Shown: positions 5,671-12,453 of the stretch, one piece after another
Position numbering within the stretch: position 1 is the stretch's first letter
Layout: the number at the start of each line of letters is the position of its first letter
Position numbers and translations under genes: made by a program
DNA from: an uncultured bacterium
GTDB taxonomy: Bacteria > Patescibacteriota > Minisyncoccia > Phycocordibacterales > GWA1-40-21
Length of the DNA stretch: 32,142 nucleotides
Assembly (NCBI GenBank): GCA_903832855.1
Contig: CAILDB010000006.1
Span: 1-32,142, forward strand
Direction of reading: 5' to 3'
Notes under the pieces: generated by a model
Told to the model about the DNA's origin: nothing
Seen by the model: the letters and a program-made list of their open reading frames with translations, nothing else
Database searches by the model: none

Positions 5671-7842
5671 GTGAACGACAAATTTTTAAAACCATACAAT
5701 CCGCAAGAAACTGAGCCAAGAATTTACAAAGAATGGCTAGATAGCGGTTTTTTTAATCCTGATAATCTTCCGGAAAGACACAAGATTCCATACACTATAA
5801 TGATGCCTCCGCCAAATGTTACGGGGATTTTACATATGGGCCATGCAATGATGCTTACCGTGGAAGACATAATGATTCGTTATCAAAGAATGCTTGGCAA
5901 AAAAACTCTCTGGCTCCCAGGCACAGATCACGCCGCCATCGCCACTCAAGCGAGAGTTGAAAAAGATATTTATAAAAAAGAAGAAAAAAACAGATACGAC
6001 CTCGGCCGAGAAGAACTTTTAAAAAGAATTGATAAATTTGCAAAAGAAAGTCACGATACTATCACCTCACAAATAAAAGTGCTGGGTGCTTCTTGCGATT
6101 GGTCTCGAGAGGCATTTACTTTGGATGAAAAAAGAAATCTCGCAGTCCGCACCGTCTTCAAAAAAATGTATGATGACGGACTTATTTATCGTGGAAATAG
6201 AATTATAAACTGGGACCCAAAAGGTCAGACGACTATTTCTGATGATGAAATCGTCTATGAGGAAGAAAAAACAAAATTTTATTATTTTAAATATGGTCCA
6301 TTTGTAATCGGAACTACTAGACCTGAAACAAAATTTGGCGATAAATATGTCGTTATGCATCCAGATGACAAAAGGTATTCCGAATACAAACATGGACAAA
6401 AGATAGATCTTGAATGGATAAACGGACCAATCACTGCAACAGTAATAAAGGATAAATCCATCGACATGGAATTTGGAACTGGCGTGATGACGATTACTCC
6501 TTGGCACAGCAAAGAGGATTTTGAAATTGGAGAGAGACACAATCTAGATAAGGAACAAATAATAGATAAGTATGGGCGACTTTTACCGATTGCTGGAGAA
6601 TTTTCCGGTATGAAGATAGCAGAGGCCAGATTAAAAATAATTGAAAAATTAAAATCAAAGGGTCTTCTTGAAAGAGAAGAAGATTATATACACAACACCG
6701 CGACAGCGGAAAGAACAGGAGGAAAAATTGAACCTCAAATAATGAACCAGTGGTTTGTCGCAGTGAATAAAAAGTTCACACTTCCCCACTCAGAAATAAA
6801 TGGCATCTCAAGTGGCGCAGAAACTACATTAAAAGAAATAATGAAAAACGCCGTGGAAGGTGGCCTAGTAAATATTATTCCTGATTATTTTTCCAAAACA
6901 TATTTTCATTGGATAGAAAACTTGAGTGACTGGTGCATTTCAAGACAAATTTGGTATGGTCACAGAATTCCAGTTTGGTATAAAGGTGAGGAAATTTATT
7001 GTGATATTGAAGCACCAAAAGATGACGGCTATGTACAAGACGAAGATACACTAGACACATGGTTTTCATCCGCACTTTGGACTTTTTCTGCGCTCGGTTG
7101 GCCAGAAAAAACAAAAGATTTGGAACTTTACCATCCGACAGACGTGCTAGAAACTGGGTATGGAATTATTTTCTTTTGGGTTGCTAGAATGATAATGATG
7201 TCAGGATACAATCTCGGCACGATTCCATTTAAAAATGTTTATTTCCACGGCACAGTCAGAGATGCAAAAGGCAGGATAATGTCAAAATCTCTCGGAAATG
7301 GTATGGACCCACTGGAAGTTGCCAAAAAGTTTGGAATGGATGCTGGCAGAATGGCACTCATTGTAGGCATCGCTCCAGGCACAGATACCAAAATTGCAGA
7401 AGATAAAATAAAAGGCTACAAAAACTTTGCAAATAAAGTTTGGAATATTGCAAGATTTGTTTTTTCAAATACCGAAGATGTAAAATATGACCCAACGTTT
7501 GAGGACTACAATATTTCTGATAAAGAACTCATAGACGAGAGACGAGCAGTTTTGGAAGATATTACCGGAGAAATGAATGAATACAAAATTTACATAGCGA
7601 GCGAAAAATTGTATCATTACATCTGGCACAGATTTGCAGACATTATTCTAGAAGAAAGTAAAAAGATTTTTGACAGCGGAAAACCAGAAGAAAAAGTTTC
7701 TAGAAAGCAGTTTTTGTTGAAAACTTTTGATGAAATACTGCACGCTTTACACCCATTTATGCCATTTCTTACAGAAGAAATCTGGAGTGAAATGCCAATA
7801 GACAACAAAAAACTTTTGATGATAGAAAAATGGCCAATTTAA
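5671..7842 (+). CDS. valS: Valyl-tRNA synthetase, compact form
   Basis: 723 aa; it charges tRNA-Val with valine. The class I signatures are clear: HMGHA (HIGH motif) after MMPPPNVTGIL, the adenylate-site stretch LPGTDHAAIATQ, the editing domain with GTTRPET, and RIMSKSLGN (KMSKS motif). A normal bacterial ValS has about 870-950 residues. This one ends soon after the anticodon-binding helical domain (HPFMPFLTEEIW) and lacks the C-terminal tRNA-binding coiled coil, a reduction that seems typical of small-genome Patescibacteria. It starts with GTG at 5671, 6 nt after TATTAT, hence a leaderless GTG start. prsW follows after 4 nt. Confidence 0.95.
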   Translation: MNDKFLKPYNPQETEPRIYKEWLDSGFFNPDNLPERHKIPYTIMMPPPNVTGILHMGHAMMLTVEDIMIRYQRMLGKKTLWLPGTDHAAIATQARVEKDIYKKEEKNRYDLGREELLKRIDKFAKESHDTITSQIKVLGASCDWSREAFTLDEKRNLAVRTVFKKMYDDGLIYRGNRIINWDPKGQTTISDDEIVYEEEKTKFYYFKYGPFVIGTTRPETKFGDKYVVMHPDDKRYSEYKHGQKIDLEWINGPITATVIKDKSIDMEFGTGVMTITPWHSKEDFEIGERHNLDKEQIIDKYGRLLPIAGEFSGMKIAEARLKIIEKLKSKGLLEREEDYIHNTATAERTGGKIEPQIMNQWFVAVNKKFTLPHSEINGISSGAETTLKEIMKNAVEGGLVNIIPDYFSKTYFHWIENLSDWCISRQIWYGHRIPVWYKGEEIYCDIEAPKDDGYVQDEDTLDTWFSSALWTFSALGWPEKTKDLELYHPTDVLETGYGIIFFWVARMIMMSGYNLGTIPFKNVYFHGTVRDAKGRIMSKSLGNGMDPLEVAKKFGMDAGRMALIVGIAPGTDTKIAEDKIKGYKNFANKVWNIARFVFSNTEDVKYDPTFEDYNISDKELIDERRAVLEDITGEMNEYKIYIASEKLYHYIWHRFADIILEESKKIFDSGKPEEKVSRKQFLLKTFDEILHALHPFMPFLTEEIWSEMPIDNKKLLMIEKWPI

Positions 7843-7846
7843 AAAA

Positions 7847-8632
7847 ATGCATATTAGCACACAATTAATTACTACTTTATTCTTTGCATCTATCGGTGGT
7901 TTATTACCTGTATGTATTTGGCTTTATTTTTGGCTTAGGGAAGACAGGCTCTGTCCAGAACCAAAATTTTTAATTTTCTTAACTTTTCTCGGTGGTGCAA
8001 TCGGAACAGTTGTTGCTTTGTTTTTAGAAAAATTAGTTTATTCAGTAAATATTTTATCATTCTTTTCTTCCCAGCATCTTTCACAAATAAATGATTTTAT
8101 CAGAAATTCAATGCAATCGGGAGTGACTCTGGAAAAATTATTGATGGTTGCATTTTTTGCTCCCATAATAGAAGAACTTGTTAAATTTTTCTTTGCGTAT
8201 TTTATTGCTATGAGAAATAAAGCAAATGATGAGCCAATCGACCCAATTATTTATATGATTACGGCAGCACTTGGATTTGCTGCTATTGAAAACTTATTCT
8301 TTCTCATAGATCCACTTACTAAAAATAACCTTATTTTTGGCCTTCTTACTGGAAATATGAGATTTATCGGAGCTACACTTTTACACACGGTTTCTTCTGC
8401 CGTTATTGGAATGTTTCTAGGATTTACATATTTCAAAACGAGAGGAAAAAAGTGGTTTTATACAGTCGCGGGAATTATTTTTGCAATCCTCTTGCATTCC
8501 GCCTTTAATTTTTCTATAATTATGAAAGGTGAAAATAATGCGATGCTTTCAATGGAAAGTATTTGGATCGTCGTAGTCATTATTCTTTTGCTTTTTGAAA
8601 AAATCAAAAATATTAAACTTAATAAAATTTAA
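7847..8632 (+). CDS. prsW: PrsW-family intramembrane protease
   Basis: 261 aa with about seven to eight membrane helices. Family signatures: EDRLCPEP near the first loop, FAPIIEELVKF (the EExxK motif), the helix GFAAIENLFFL, and two helix histidines (LLHTVSSA and LLHSAFNF). PrsW is a glutamic-type site-1 protease that cleaves anti-sigma factors in Bacillus; here the substrate is unknown and no anti-sigma gene is nearby. The ATG lies 4 nt after the valS stop, so the gene is probably translated from the valS mRNA. The compound hairpin at 8636-8724 follows the stop directly. Confidence 0.85.
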   Translation: MHISTQLITTLFFASIGGLLPVCIWLYFWLREDRLCPEPKFLIFLTFLGGAIGTVVALFLEKLVYSVNILSFFSSQHLSQINDFIRNSMQSGVTLEKLLMVAFFAPIIEELVKFFFAYFIAMRNKANDEPIDPIIYMITAALGFAAIENLFFLIDPLTKNNLIFGLLTGNMRFIGATLLHTVSSAVIGMFLGFTYFKTRGKKWFYTVAGIIFAILLHSAFNFSIIMKGENNAMLSMESIWIVVVIILLLFEKIKNIKLNKI

Positions 8633-8635
8633 TTC

Positions 8636-8724
8636 ACCCTAAAAAATTTTTACTGTCGCATTCGCTTCAAGCGAATGCATGGAAAATTTGAGAAAATTTT
8701 CTAACAGTAAAAACTTTAAAGGGT
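8636..8724 (+). repeat. Compound inverted repeat, probable terminator after prsW
   Basis: Outer arms CCCT...TTTTTACTGT (8637 on) and ACAGTAAAAA...AAAGGG (to 8723) enclose the perfect palindrome GCATTCGCTTCAAGCGAATGC and a smaller A/T hairpin. This nested layout is common to the spacers of this window. It separates prsW from hsp20 and may terminate the valS-prsW transcript. Confidence 0.5.
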
Positions 8725-8734
8725 AAACAATATT

Positions 8735-9190
8735 ATGAAAAATAAAAGATCTCTTTGGCAAAAATTGACAGGCTCATCAAAAGACGATGATGATTTTGAT
8801 GTAGAAAATGAAAAAGATAATGATACAGACGAAACTGAACTTATGGAACAAGACGAGGAAGAAGGTCAGCTTGCGATAGATATGCATCAGACGCCAAGCG
8901 AGATAATCGTCAAAACAATTGTCGCTGGAGTAAGGCCTGAGGATATAGATATTTCTATTGCTCGAGATATGGTCACAGTCAAAGGCAGGAGAGGAGAAAA
9001 TCATGATATTATTGGCGAAGATTATTTTCATAGAGAATTATATTGGGGTGCTTTTTCCAGAACCGTCATCTTGCCTACCGAAATAGATGTGGATGAAGCG
9101 GAAGCAATAAATAAAAACGGGATGCTTATCATCAGACTTCCTAAACTTGATAAAAATAGACAGACGAAATTAAAAATTAAAACAACGTAA
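8735..9190 (+). CDS. Small heat-shock protein (Hsp20/alpha-crystallin)
   Basis: 151 aa. Residues 1-45 are a highly acidic, probably disordered arm (SSKDDDDFDVENEKDN...). From about 46 to 145 lies the alpha-crystallin domain: IVAGVRPEDIDISI, the strand MVTVKGRR, YFHRELYWGAFSRTVILP, and the closing NGMLIIRLPKL, which is the usual GxLxIxLPK signature. Hsp20 proteins are ATP-independent holdases that keep unfolded proteins soluble and hand them to ClpB/DnaK; clpB is about 10 kb away in this window. No CIRCE element is seen upstream. Confidence 0.92.
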   Translation: MKNKRSLWQKLTGSSKDDDDFDVENEKDNDTDETELMEQDEEEGQLAIDMHQTPSEIIVKTIVAGVRPEDIDISIARDMVTVKGRRGENHDIIGEDYFHRELYWGAFSRTVILPTEIDVDEAEAINKNGMLIIRLPKLDKNRQTKLKIKTT

Positions 9191-9200
9191 AATTCTGTCA

Positions 9201-9314
9201 AAACTCCTTCATAAAATGCTTTTAAACTGCACGGATATTTTTTTGCTAAAAAATTCCTCGTGCTCGCGCCGTCGCGCTCCCAAGTCAGTTTGAAAGCATT
9301 TTATTACGGAGTTT
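9201..9314. repeat. Long imperfect inverted repeat with internal mosaic modules
   Basis: Arms AACTCCTTCATAAAATGCTT (9202 on) and AAAGCATTTTATTACGGAGTT (to 9313) pair over almost 28 bp. The interior (9237-9280) is the pair of modules TTTTTTGCTAAAAAAT and CTCGCGCCGTCGCGCTCC, also found at 14660-14708 and 18663-18711. The arms differ between copies while the interior is shared. Confidence 0.55.
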
Positions 9315-9336
9315 TTTATGTTACACTTTTTGCATT

Positions 9337-9408
9337 GCCCTTGTAGTTCAATGGATAGAACAGGCCCGTCCTAAGGGTCTGATGTCAGTTCGATTCTGGC
9401 CAAGGGCA
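9337..9408 (+). tRNA. tRNA-Arg (CCT anticodon)
   Basis: Cloverleaf: acceptor GCCCTTG/CAAGGGC with A73, D-stem GTTC/GAAC, anticodon stem GGCCC/GGGTC with loop GTCCTAA (CCT at 34-36), and a T-arm containing GTTCGATTC. CCA is not encoded. It reads AGG codons. Confidence 0.95.
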
Positions 9409-9423
9409 CACCACTCACAAAAT

Positions 9424-9452
9424 TTGACTAAAATTAGGCCCTGTGTTACCAT
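9424..9452 (+). promoter_or_regulatory. Promoter for the 9503 membrane protein gene
   Basis: TTGACT (9424-9429), a 17-nt spacer and TACCAT (9447-9452). The transcript would start near 9459 and carry a leader of about 45 nt with a Shine-Dalgarno. Confidence 0.6.
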
Positions 9453-9502
9453 GTCTGAGGAAGTTTGGATACTCTATACAACAACATACACAGGAGCAGA
9501 AA

Positions 9503-9862
9503 ATGAAATTGAGAGAGCTGAAAGCGAAAAATGTTCTCGGATGCGTAGTGGGTTTGTCGCTTGTCGTTTTGTTCGTCTTGATGGGGCTGGCACACATAAA
9601 AACTGATGGACAGATGGAGGTCATCCTTGCGGGGATAGTGACCTTAATTCTTCTCATGGGAACGACTGTGGGCTACATGAGGTCAAACCGGTATACTATG
9701 AGAGAAATGTGGCGAGTGAAATCTTTGTATTATTTTCACATTTCATTTGTGGAACAGAAACTTCTGCAAATGTCTGTCATCATGTCAGTCTCTGGGATTA
9801 TCCTCGTAGCCATTAAAAAGGCACCGAAAGTTTGGATGCTGATTATGGCACATTTGAACTGA
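9503..9862 (+). CDS. Small multi-pass membrane protein, unknown function
   Basis: 119 aa. Three hydrophobic segments (about 12-30, 37-56 and 88-105) with basic loops. I do not recognise a family. ATG 9503 is chosen because AGGAG lies 7-8 nt upstream; an earlier in-frame ATG at 9443 lies before the predicted transcript start. The gene has a consensus TTGACT promoter (9424-9452) and a strong terminator (9883-9913), so it is monocistronic. GC is higher than in the neighbouring housekeeping genes, as for the other Shine-Dalgarno-type genes here. Confidence 0.75.
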   Translation: MKLRELKAKNVLGCVVGLSLVVLFVLMGLAHIKTDGQMEVILAGIVTLILLMGTTVGYMRSNRYTMREMWRVKSLYYFHISFVEQKLLQMSVIMSVSGIILVAIKKAPKVWMLIMAHLN

Positions 9863-9882
9863 TTGCCTATAAATGTCTTCGG

Positions 9883-9913
9883 CCTCGTCGCGAATCGCGA
9901 CGAGGTCTTTTTT
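9883..9913 (+). terminator. Intrinsic terminator
   Basis: CCTCGTCGCG, loop AAT, CGCGACGAGG, then TCTTTTTT: a 10-bp perfect GC-rich stem with a U-tract ending the 9503 gene. Confidence 0.92.
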
Positions 9914-9942
9914 ATTTATTTTTGTGATATAATATTTACAAT

Positions 9943-10164
9943 ATGGAAAATGAAAAATTGTTAAATCAAATACTAGAAAAAGTTGAAGAAAACCACAGAA
10001 TCCTCGTGAAAATGAGACGGGCTTCTTTTTGGGGAAATGTTTTTAGAATTTTTTATTGGGCAATAATAATACTTTCAGCTATCGGTGCATACTGGCTGAT
10101 ACAGCCATACATAGACACTTTAAAATCAGTTTATAGCGGAATATCAGGTGGCTTATTTAAATAG
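9943..10164 (+). CDS. Small membrane protein, unknown function
   Basis: 73 aa. The N-terminal 25 residues form a charged amphipathic segment (NQILEKVEENHRILVKM), followed by one transmembrane helix (about 33-53) and a short polar tail. The layout suggests a membrane-tethered coiled coil. No family is recognised; similar short proteins are common in Patescibacteria. TATAAT ends 9 nt before the ATG and there is no Shine-Dalgarno, so it belongs to the leaderless set. Confidence 0.7.
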   Translation: MENEKLLNQILEKVEENHRILVKMRRASFWGNVFRIFYWAIIILSAIGAYWLIQPYIDTLKSVYSGISGGLFK

Positions 10165-10248
10165 TTTGAAAAATCTCATCAGATAATCACCGAAGTTATC
10201 CACTTATATTTTATTGCATATATGAACCCACGATGCTATACTCTATGT

Positions 10249-10962
10249 ATGTCATTAAAAGAACGAACCATCTCCTTAAGAAAAACTGGTCTCAGCTATA
10301 ACGAAATAAATAAAATCCTGAATGTACCAAAATCAACACTCTCTGGTTGGTTAAAAAATATCAATCTTTCAAAAAAGGCTAAAAGTAGATTGACAAACCG
10401 AGTAAGAATGGGTTTATTCAATGGGTTAATAAAAAGAAATATAGCACAAACTGCAATAGCACAAAAAAGAGTCACAAAAATTCGAATTGAATCATCAAAA
10501 GAGATCGGTAAGTTTTCCGAGAGAGATTTATTTGTTGCTGGTATTGTCCTATATTGGGCTGAAGGGTACAAACGTGTAATAATTAGAGACGGGAGAGAAC
10601 GAACATGTCATCCAATTTCTTTAACTAATTCTGATCCGTTTGTAATTAATAGTTTTATATTTTTTCTACTCAAAATAATGAAAATTCCTAAAGATAAAAT
10701 TAGGATGGAGCTAAGATTGTTCCCAACAATGAACGCTCAAAAAATGATAGGACATTGGAGTAGAGTTACTAAGATTCCAGCTTCGCAATTTGATAAACCT
10801 ATGTTTGTGATAAGTAAATCAAGCCAAGGTATTCGCCCTTTTAACCGCTTACCACACGGTATTGCTCAGGTCAGAGTTCTAAACACAAACGAATTTTATA
10901 GACTACTGGGTTGGATTGAAGGCGTTAAAAAATCACTTGATATTTTAATTAAAAAAAGATAG
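10249..10962 (+). CDS. HTH plus LAGLIDADG-like protein next to the intron-split tRNA
   Basis: 237 aa. Residues 1-40 form a resolvase-like helix-turn-helix (LRKTGLSYNEINKILNVPKSTLSGWL). The rest contains two LAGLIDADG-like helices, FVAGIVLYWAEG (about 93-104) and FYRLLGWIEG (about 216-225), about 120 residues apart, as in single-chain homing endonucleases. The acidic residues near the helix ends are E103 and E224. It ends 29 nt before tRNA-Phe, which carries a group I intron without an internal ORF. A free-standing homing endonuclease acting on that site is a plausible role, but a transcription factor derived from such an enzyme is the alternative. The start is set at 10249, 6 nt after TATACT. 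Confidence 0.65.
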   Translation: MSLKERTISLRKTGLSYNEINKILNVPKSTLSGWLKNINLSKKAKSRLTNRVRMGLFNGLIKRNIAQTAIAQKRVTKIRIESSKEIGKFSERDLFVAGIVLYWAEGYKRVIIRDGRERTCHPISLTNSDPFVINSFIFFLLKIMKIPKDKIRMELRLFPTMNAQKMIGHWSRVTKIPASQFDKPMFVISKSSQGIRPFNRLPHGIAQVRVLNTNEFYRLLGWIEGVKKSLDILIKKR

Positions 10963-10991
10963 AATAATCAGGTCAGTAAAATAGAGAATAT

Positions 10992-11296
10992 GCCGAGGTA
11001 GCTCAGTTGGTAGAGCATTTGCCTGAAAATTCGGGCCTTTATTCAGAAATGAATATCGAAAATTGGGTGAATTCGGGGAAGGCCTTCAATTAAATATTGA
11101 TTGATAATCCCGAGCCGAGCTAGGAAGGGTTTAAGTTTCCTAGAAGGTGTAGAGACTAACAGGTGAGTCCCAACAATAATCCTGTAATAGCGCCCGATAC
11201 CCTTAGGGGTAATGAGATAGTCCAAATTTATCTAATGCCAGACATTTGATAAACAGGAAGAGCAAGTGGTCGGCGGTTCGAGCCCGCCCCTCGGCA
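10992..11296 (+). tRNA. tRNA-Phe (GAA anticodon), split by a group I intron
   Basis: Exon 1 is 10992-11024 and exon 2 is 11257-11296. Acceptor GCCGAGG/CCTCGGC with A73; D-stem GCTC/GAGC; anticodon stem TTTGC/GCAAG; T-stem GGCGG/CCGCC around TTCGAGC. After removal of 232 nt the anticodon loop reads CTGAAGA, giving anticodon GAA. G37 instead of the common A37 is unusual for bacterial tRNA-Phe. A strong hairpin follows directly. Confidence 0.88.
11025..11256 (+). mobile_element. Group I self-splicing intron in the tRNA-Phe anticodon loop
   Basis: 232 nt, no ORF. It is inserted between U33 and G34. The internal guide TTCGGGC pairs with exon 1 GCCT through a U-G wobble at the 5' splice site (P1) and with the first three bases of exon 2, GAA (P10). 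Core elements follow in order: P-like GAATTCGGGGAAGG, Q-like AATCCCGAGC, R-like GTGTAGAGACTA and S-like GAGATAGTCC. The last intron base is G (ACAG). The core resembles introns of bacterial tRNA genes (subgroup IC3-like; subgroup is inference). Confidence 0.88.
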
Positions 11297-11351
11297 CAAA
11301 AATAAAATCTGTGAGAAATTTTTTCTCACAGATTTTATTTTTGTGCCGAGG
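11289..11351 (+). terminator. Perfect 30-bp hairpin that includes the tRNA-Phe acceptor strand
   Basis: Arms 11289-11318 and 11322-11351 are exact reverse complements. The left arm starts with the 3' acceptor strand of tRNA-Phe (CCTCGGCA), so the right arm restores an antisense copy of it. T-runs within the arm would allow termination and it may guide tRNA 3' processing (inference). Confidence 0.6.
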
Positions 11352-11482
11352 AGGAGTGAACTGCTTCACTCCGTGGCAGGCTCGAACAGCGGAACTATGT
11401 TTTTCTAGCAAGAAAAACAAGTGAGCTGGTGCCTAGACTTTTCCGAGCGACGGCGAGGAAAAAGTCGAAGGAGAGACCCCGC
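11352..11482 (+). repeat. tRNA-derived and mosaic palindromic repeat block after tRNA-Phe
   Basis: It contains an inverted, diverged T-arm copy (GGCAGGCTCGAACAGC, compare the antisense of the tRNA T-arm), a GTTTTTCTAGCAAGAAAAAC hairpin, GAGCTGGTGCCTAG (exactly shared with 18621-18634 in reverse), GAGCGACGGCGAG, and near its end GAGACCCCGCCCC, resembling the tRNA 3' end in direct orientation. No gene is seen. Confidence 0.5.
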
Positions 11483-11493
11483 CCCTTTACTTT

Positions 11494-11727
11494 CTATATC
11501 CCCATCATCCCCCTTATCTTCTCTTCATCAAATCCTACTACCATTTCATCTCCAATGTAGATAACCGGAACACCCATTTGCCCGCTCCTTTCTATCATTT
11601 CTTTTCTCTTTTCCAAATCAGCTGATACATTATAGACCTCATATTTTATTTTATTTGCATCAAAAAAATCCTTTGCTAAATTACAGAAGTGACAAGTCGG
11701 CGTCGAATACATTATTACTTTTTTCAT
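11494..11727 (-). CDS. Glutaredoxin-like thiol oxidoreductase
   Basis: 77 aa, a single thioredoxin fold. It starts MKKVIMYSTPTCHFC, with the redox motif CHFC at residues 12-15; the cis-proline turn is in MGVPVIYIGD and the GF in VVGFDEEK. It resembles NrdH/glutaredoxin proteins of about 75-80 aa, which reduce ribonucleotide reductase and other proteins. A class II ribonucleotide reductase is encoded in this window, so a link is possible but inferred. The start at 11727 is chosen because TGC-TACAAT ends 6 nt upstream and the fold begins there; a longer in-frame extension would run through the hairpin at 11740-11856. Confidence 0.9.
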   Translation of the reverse strand: MKKVIMYSTPTCHFCNLAKDFFDANKIKYEVYNVSADLEKRKEMIERSGQMGVPVIYIGDEMVVGFDEEKIRGMMGI

Positions 11728-11739
11728 ATTTATATTGTA

Positions 11740-11856
11740 GCACAAAAAAGAAAAATAAAAAAAGACCCTGTAGCAAAGTGGTTTAAAGTGTCCCTGTCCG
11801 GACTTGGGACACTTTAGGCCACTTTGTGGAGGGGTTTTTATTTTTCTTTTTTGTGC
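11740..11856. repeat. Giant hairpin (117 nt) between tRNA-Gly and glutaredoxin
   Basis: The outer 22-nt arms (11740-11761 and 11835-11856) are exact complements of A/T-rich sequence. The inner arms, CAAAGTGG and TAAAGTGTCCC with their complements, continue the stem to a loop near 11799. The right end overlaps the tRNA-Gly 3' end. On the minus strand the inner stem is followed by a long U-tract, so it can terminate the tRNA transcript. Confidence 0.65.
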
Positions 11857-11924
11857 GGGTGGCGGTAATCGAAACCGCGTATCAACCTTGGGAAGGTCGC
11901 ATTCTGCCACTAAATTACACCCGC
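11854..11924 (-). tRNA. tRNA-Gly (CCC anticodon)
   Basis: Acceptor GCGGGTG/CACCCGC with A73, anticodon stem CGACC/GGTTG with loop TTCCCAA (CCC at 34-36), T-stem GCGGT/ACCGC. CCA is not encoded. Its 5' end is 1 nt from the stop codon of the DivIC-like gene, so both are probably cotranscribed. Confidence 0.93.
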
Positions 11925-11925
11925 A

Positions 11926-12300
11926 TTATTGAAACCAACCTAAAATCTTGCTCCAAAAACCACCGCCGGAAACATTTTGACCATTTGTGCTCGAATTCTT
12001 CTCATCCACAATCACAATATCAACTTCCCCATTTTTAGCAACATTATATTTGCTTCTTATTTCTGCCTCAATCCCCTCCTGCGTTTTCAATTTATTTATA
12101 CTTTCTGTCAAAACATTTTTTCTATCGGCCAAACTTTGATATTCTTTTTTCACCTCTCCAAGATTATTTACACTACCTCTCGCTTTGATAAAAATTCCTA
12201 TCGCACCCTTTGCAAGAAAAATTAAAACAATAAGCAATATCACCAAAGTCACCTTCGAATACAAAACATTTCTAACTTTTCTTTTCTGTTGAAAATCCAT
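11926..12300 (-). CDS. FtsB/DivIC-like septum formation protein
   Basis: 124 aa. A short basic N-terminus, one transmembrane helix (about 18-36), a coiled coil (about 43-75, VNNLGEVKKEYQSLADRKNVLTES), then IEAEIRSKYNVAKNGEVDIVIVD, the C-terminal signature of the FtsB/DivIC family. These bitopic proteins scaffold FtsQ/FtsL at the division site. The last 30 residues are a low-complexity tail ending in WSKILGWFQ. TAGCAT ends 7 nt before the ATG. The 3' end abuts tRNA-Gly. Confidence 0.85.
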   Translation of the reverse strand: MDFQQKRKVRNVLYSKVTLVILLIVLIFLAKGAIGIFIKARGSVNNLGEVKKEYQSLADRKNVLTESINKLKTQEGIEAEIRSKYNVAKNGEVDIVIVDEKNSSTNGQNVSGGGFWSKILGWFQ

Positions 12301-12347
12301 AAATTAAATGCTAGTATTATTCTAACAAAAACATTAACAAATTCACA

Positions 12348-12452
12348 ATGCTTTTTGATAAAAGAACCAAAAAAATAGTGAAAAGAGCTTGGATTGTCGT
12401 CGGGGCCTTACTTATCTTGGGTATGATTGCTCTCTACGCACCTCTTTTCTAG
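12348..12452 (+). CDS. 34-aa single-helix membrane peptide
   Basis: The peptide starts MLFDKRTKKIVKRAW, a strongly basic N-terminus, followed by one transmembrane helix (about 15-31, IVVGALLILGMIALYA) and PLF. This matches the charge pattern of a tail-in microprotein. An upstream TATTAT (about 12315-12320) with a leader of about 25 nt is visible. The stop lies 1 nt from the lepA stop in convergent orientation. I think similar peptides occur in relatives, but I cannot verify conservation. Confidence 0.6.
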   Translation: MLFDKRTKKIVKRAWIVVGALLILGMIALYAPLF

Positions 12453-12453
12453 C

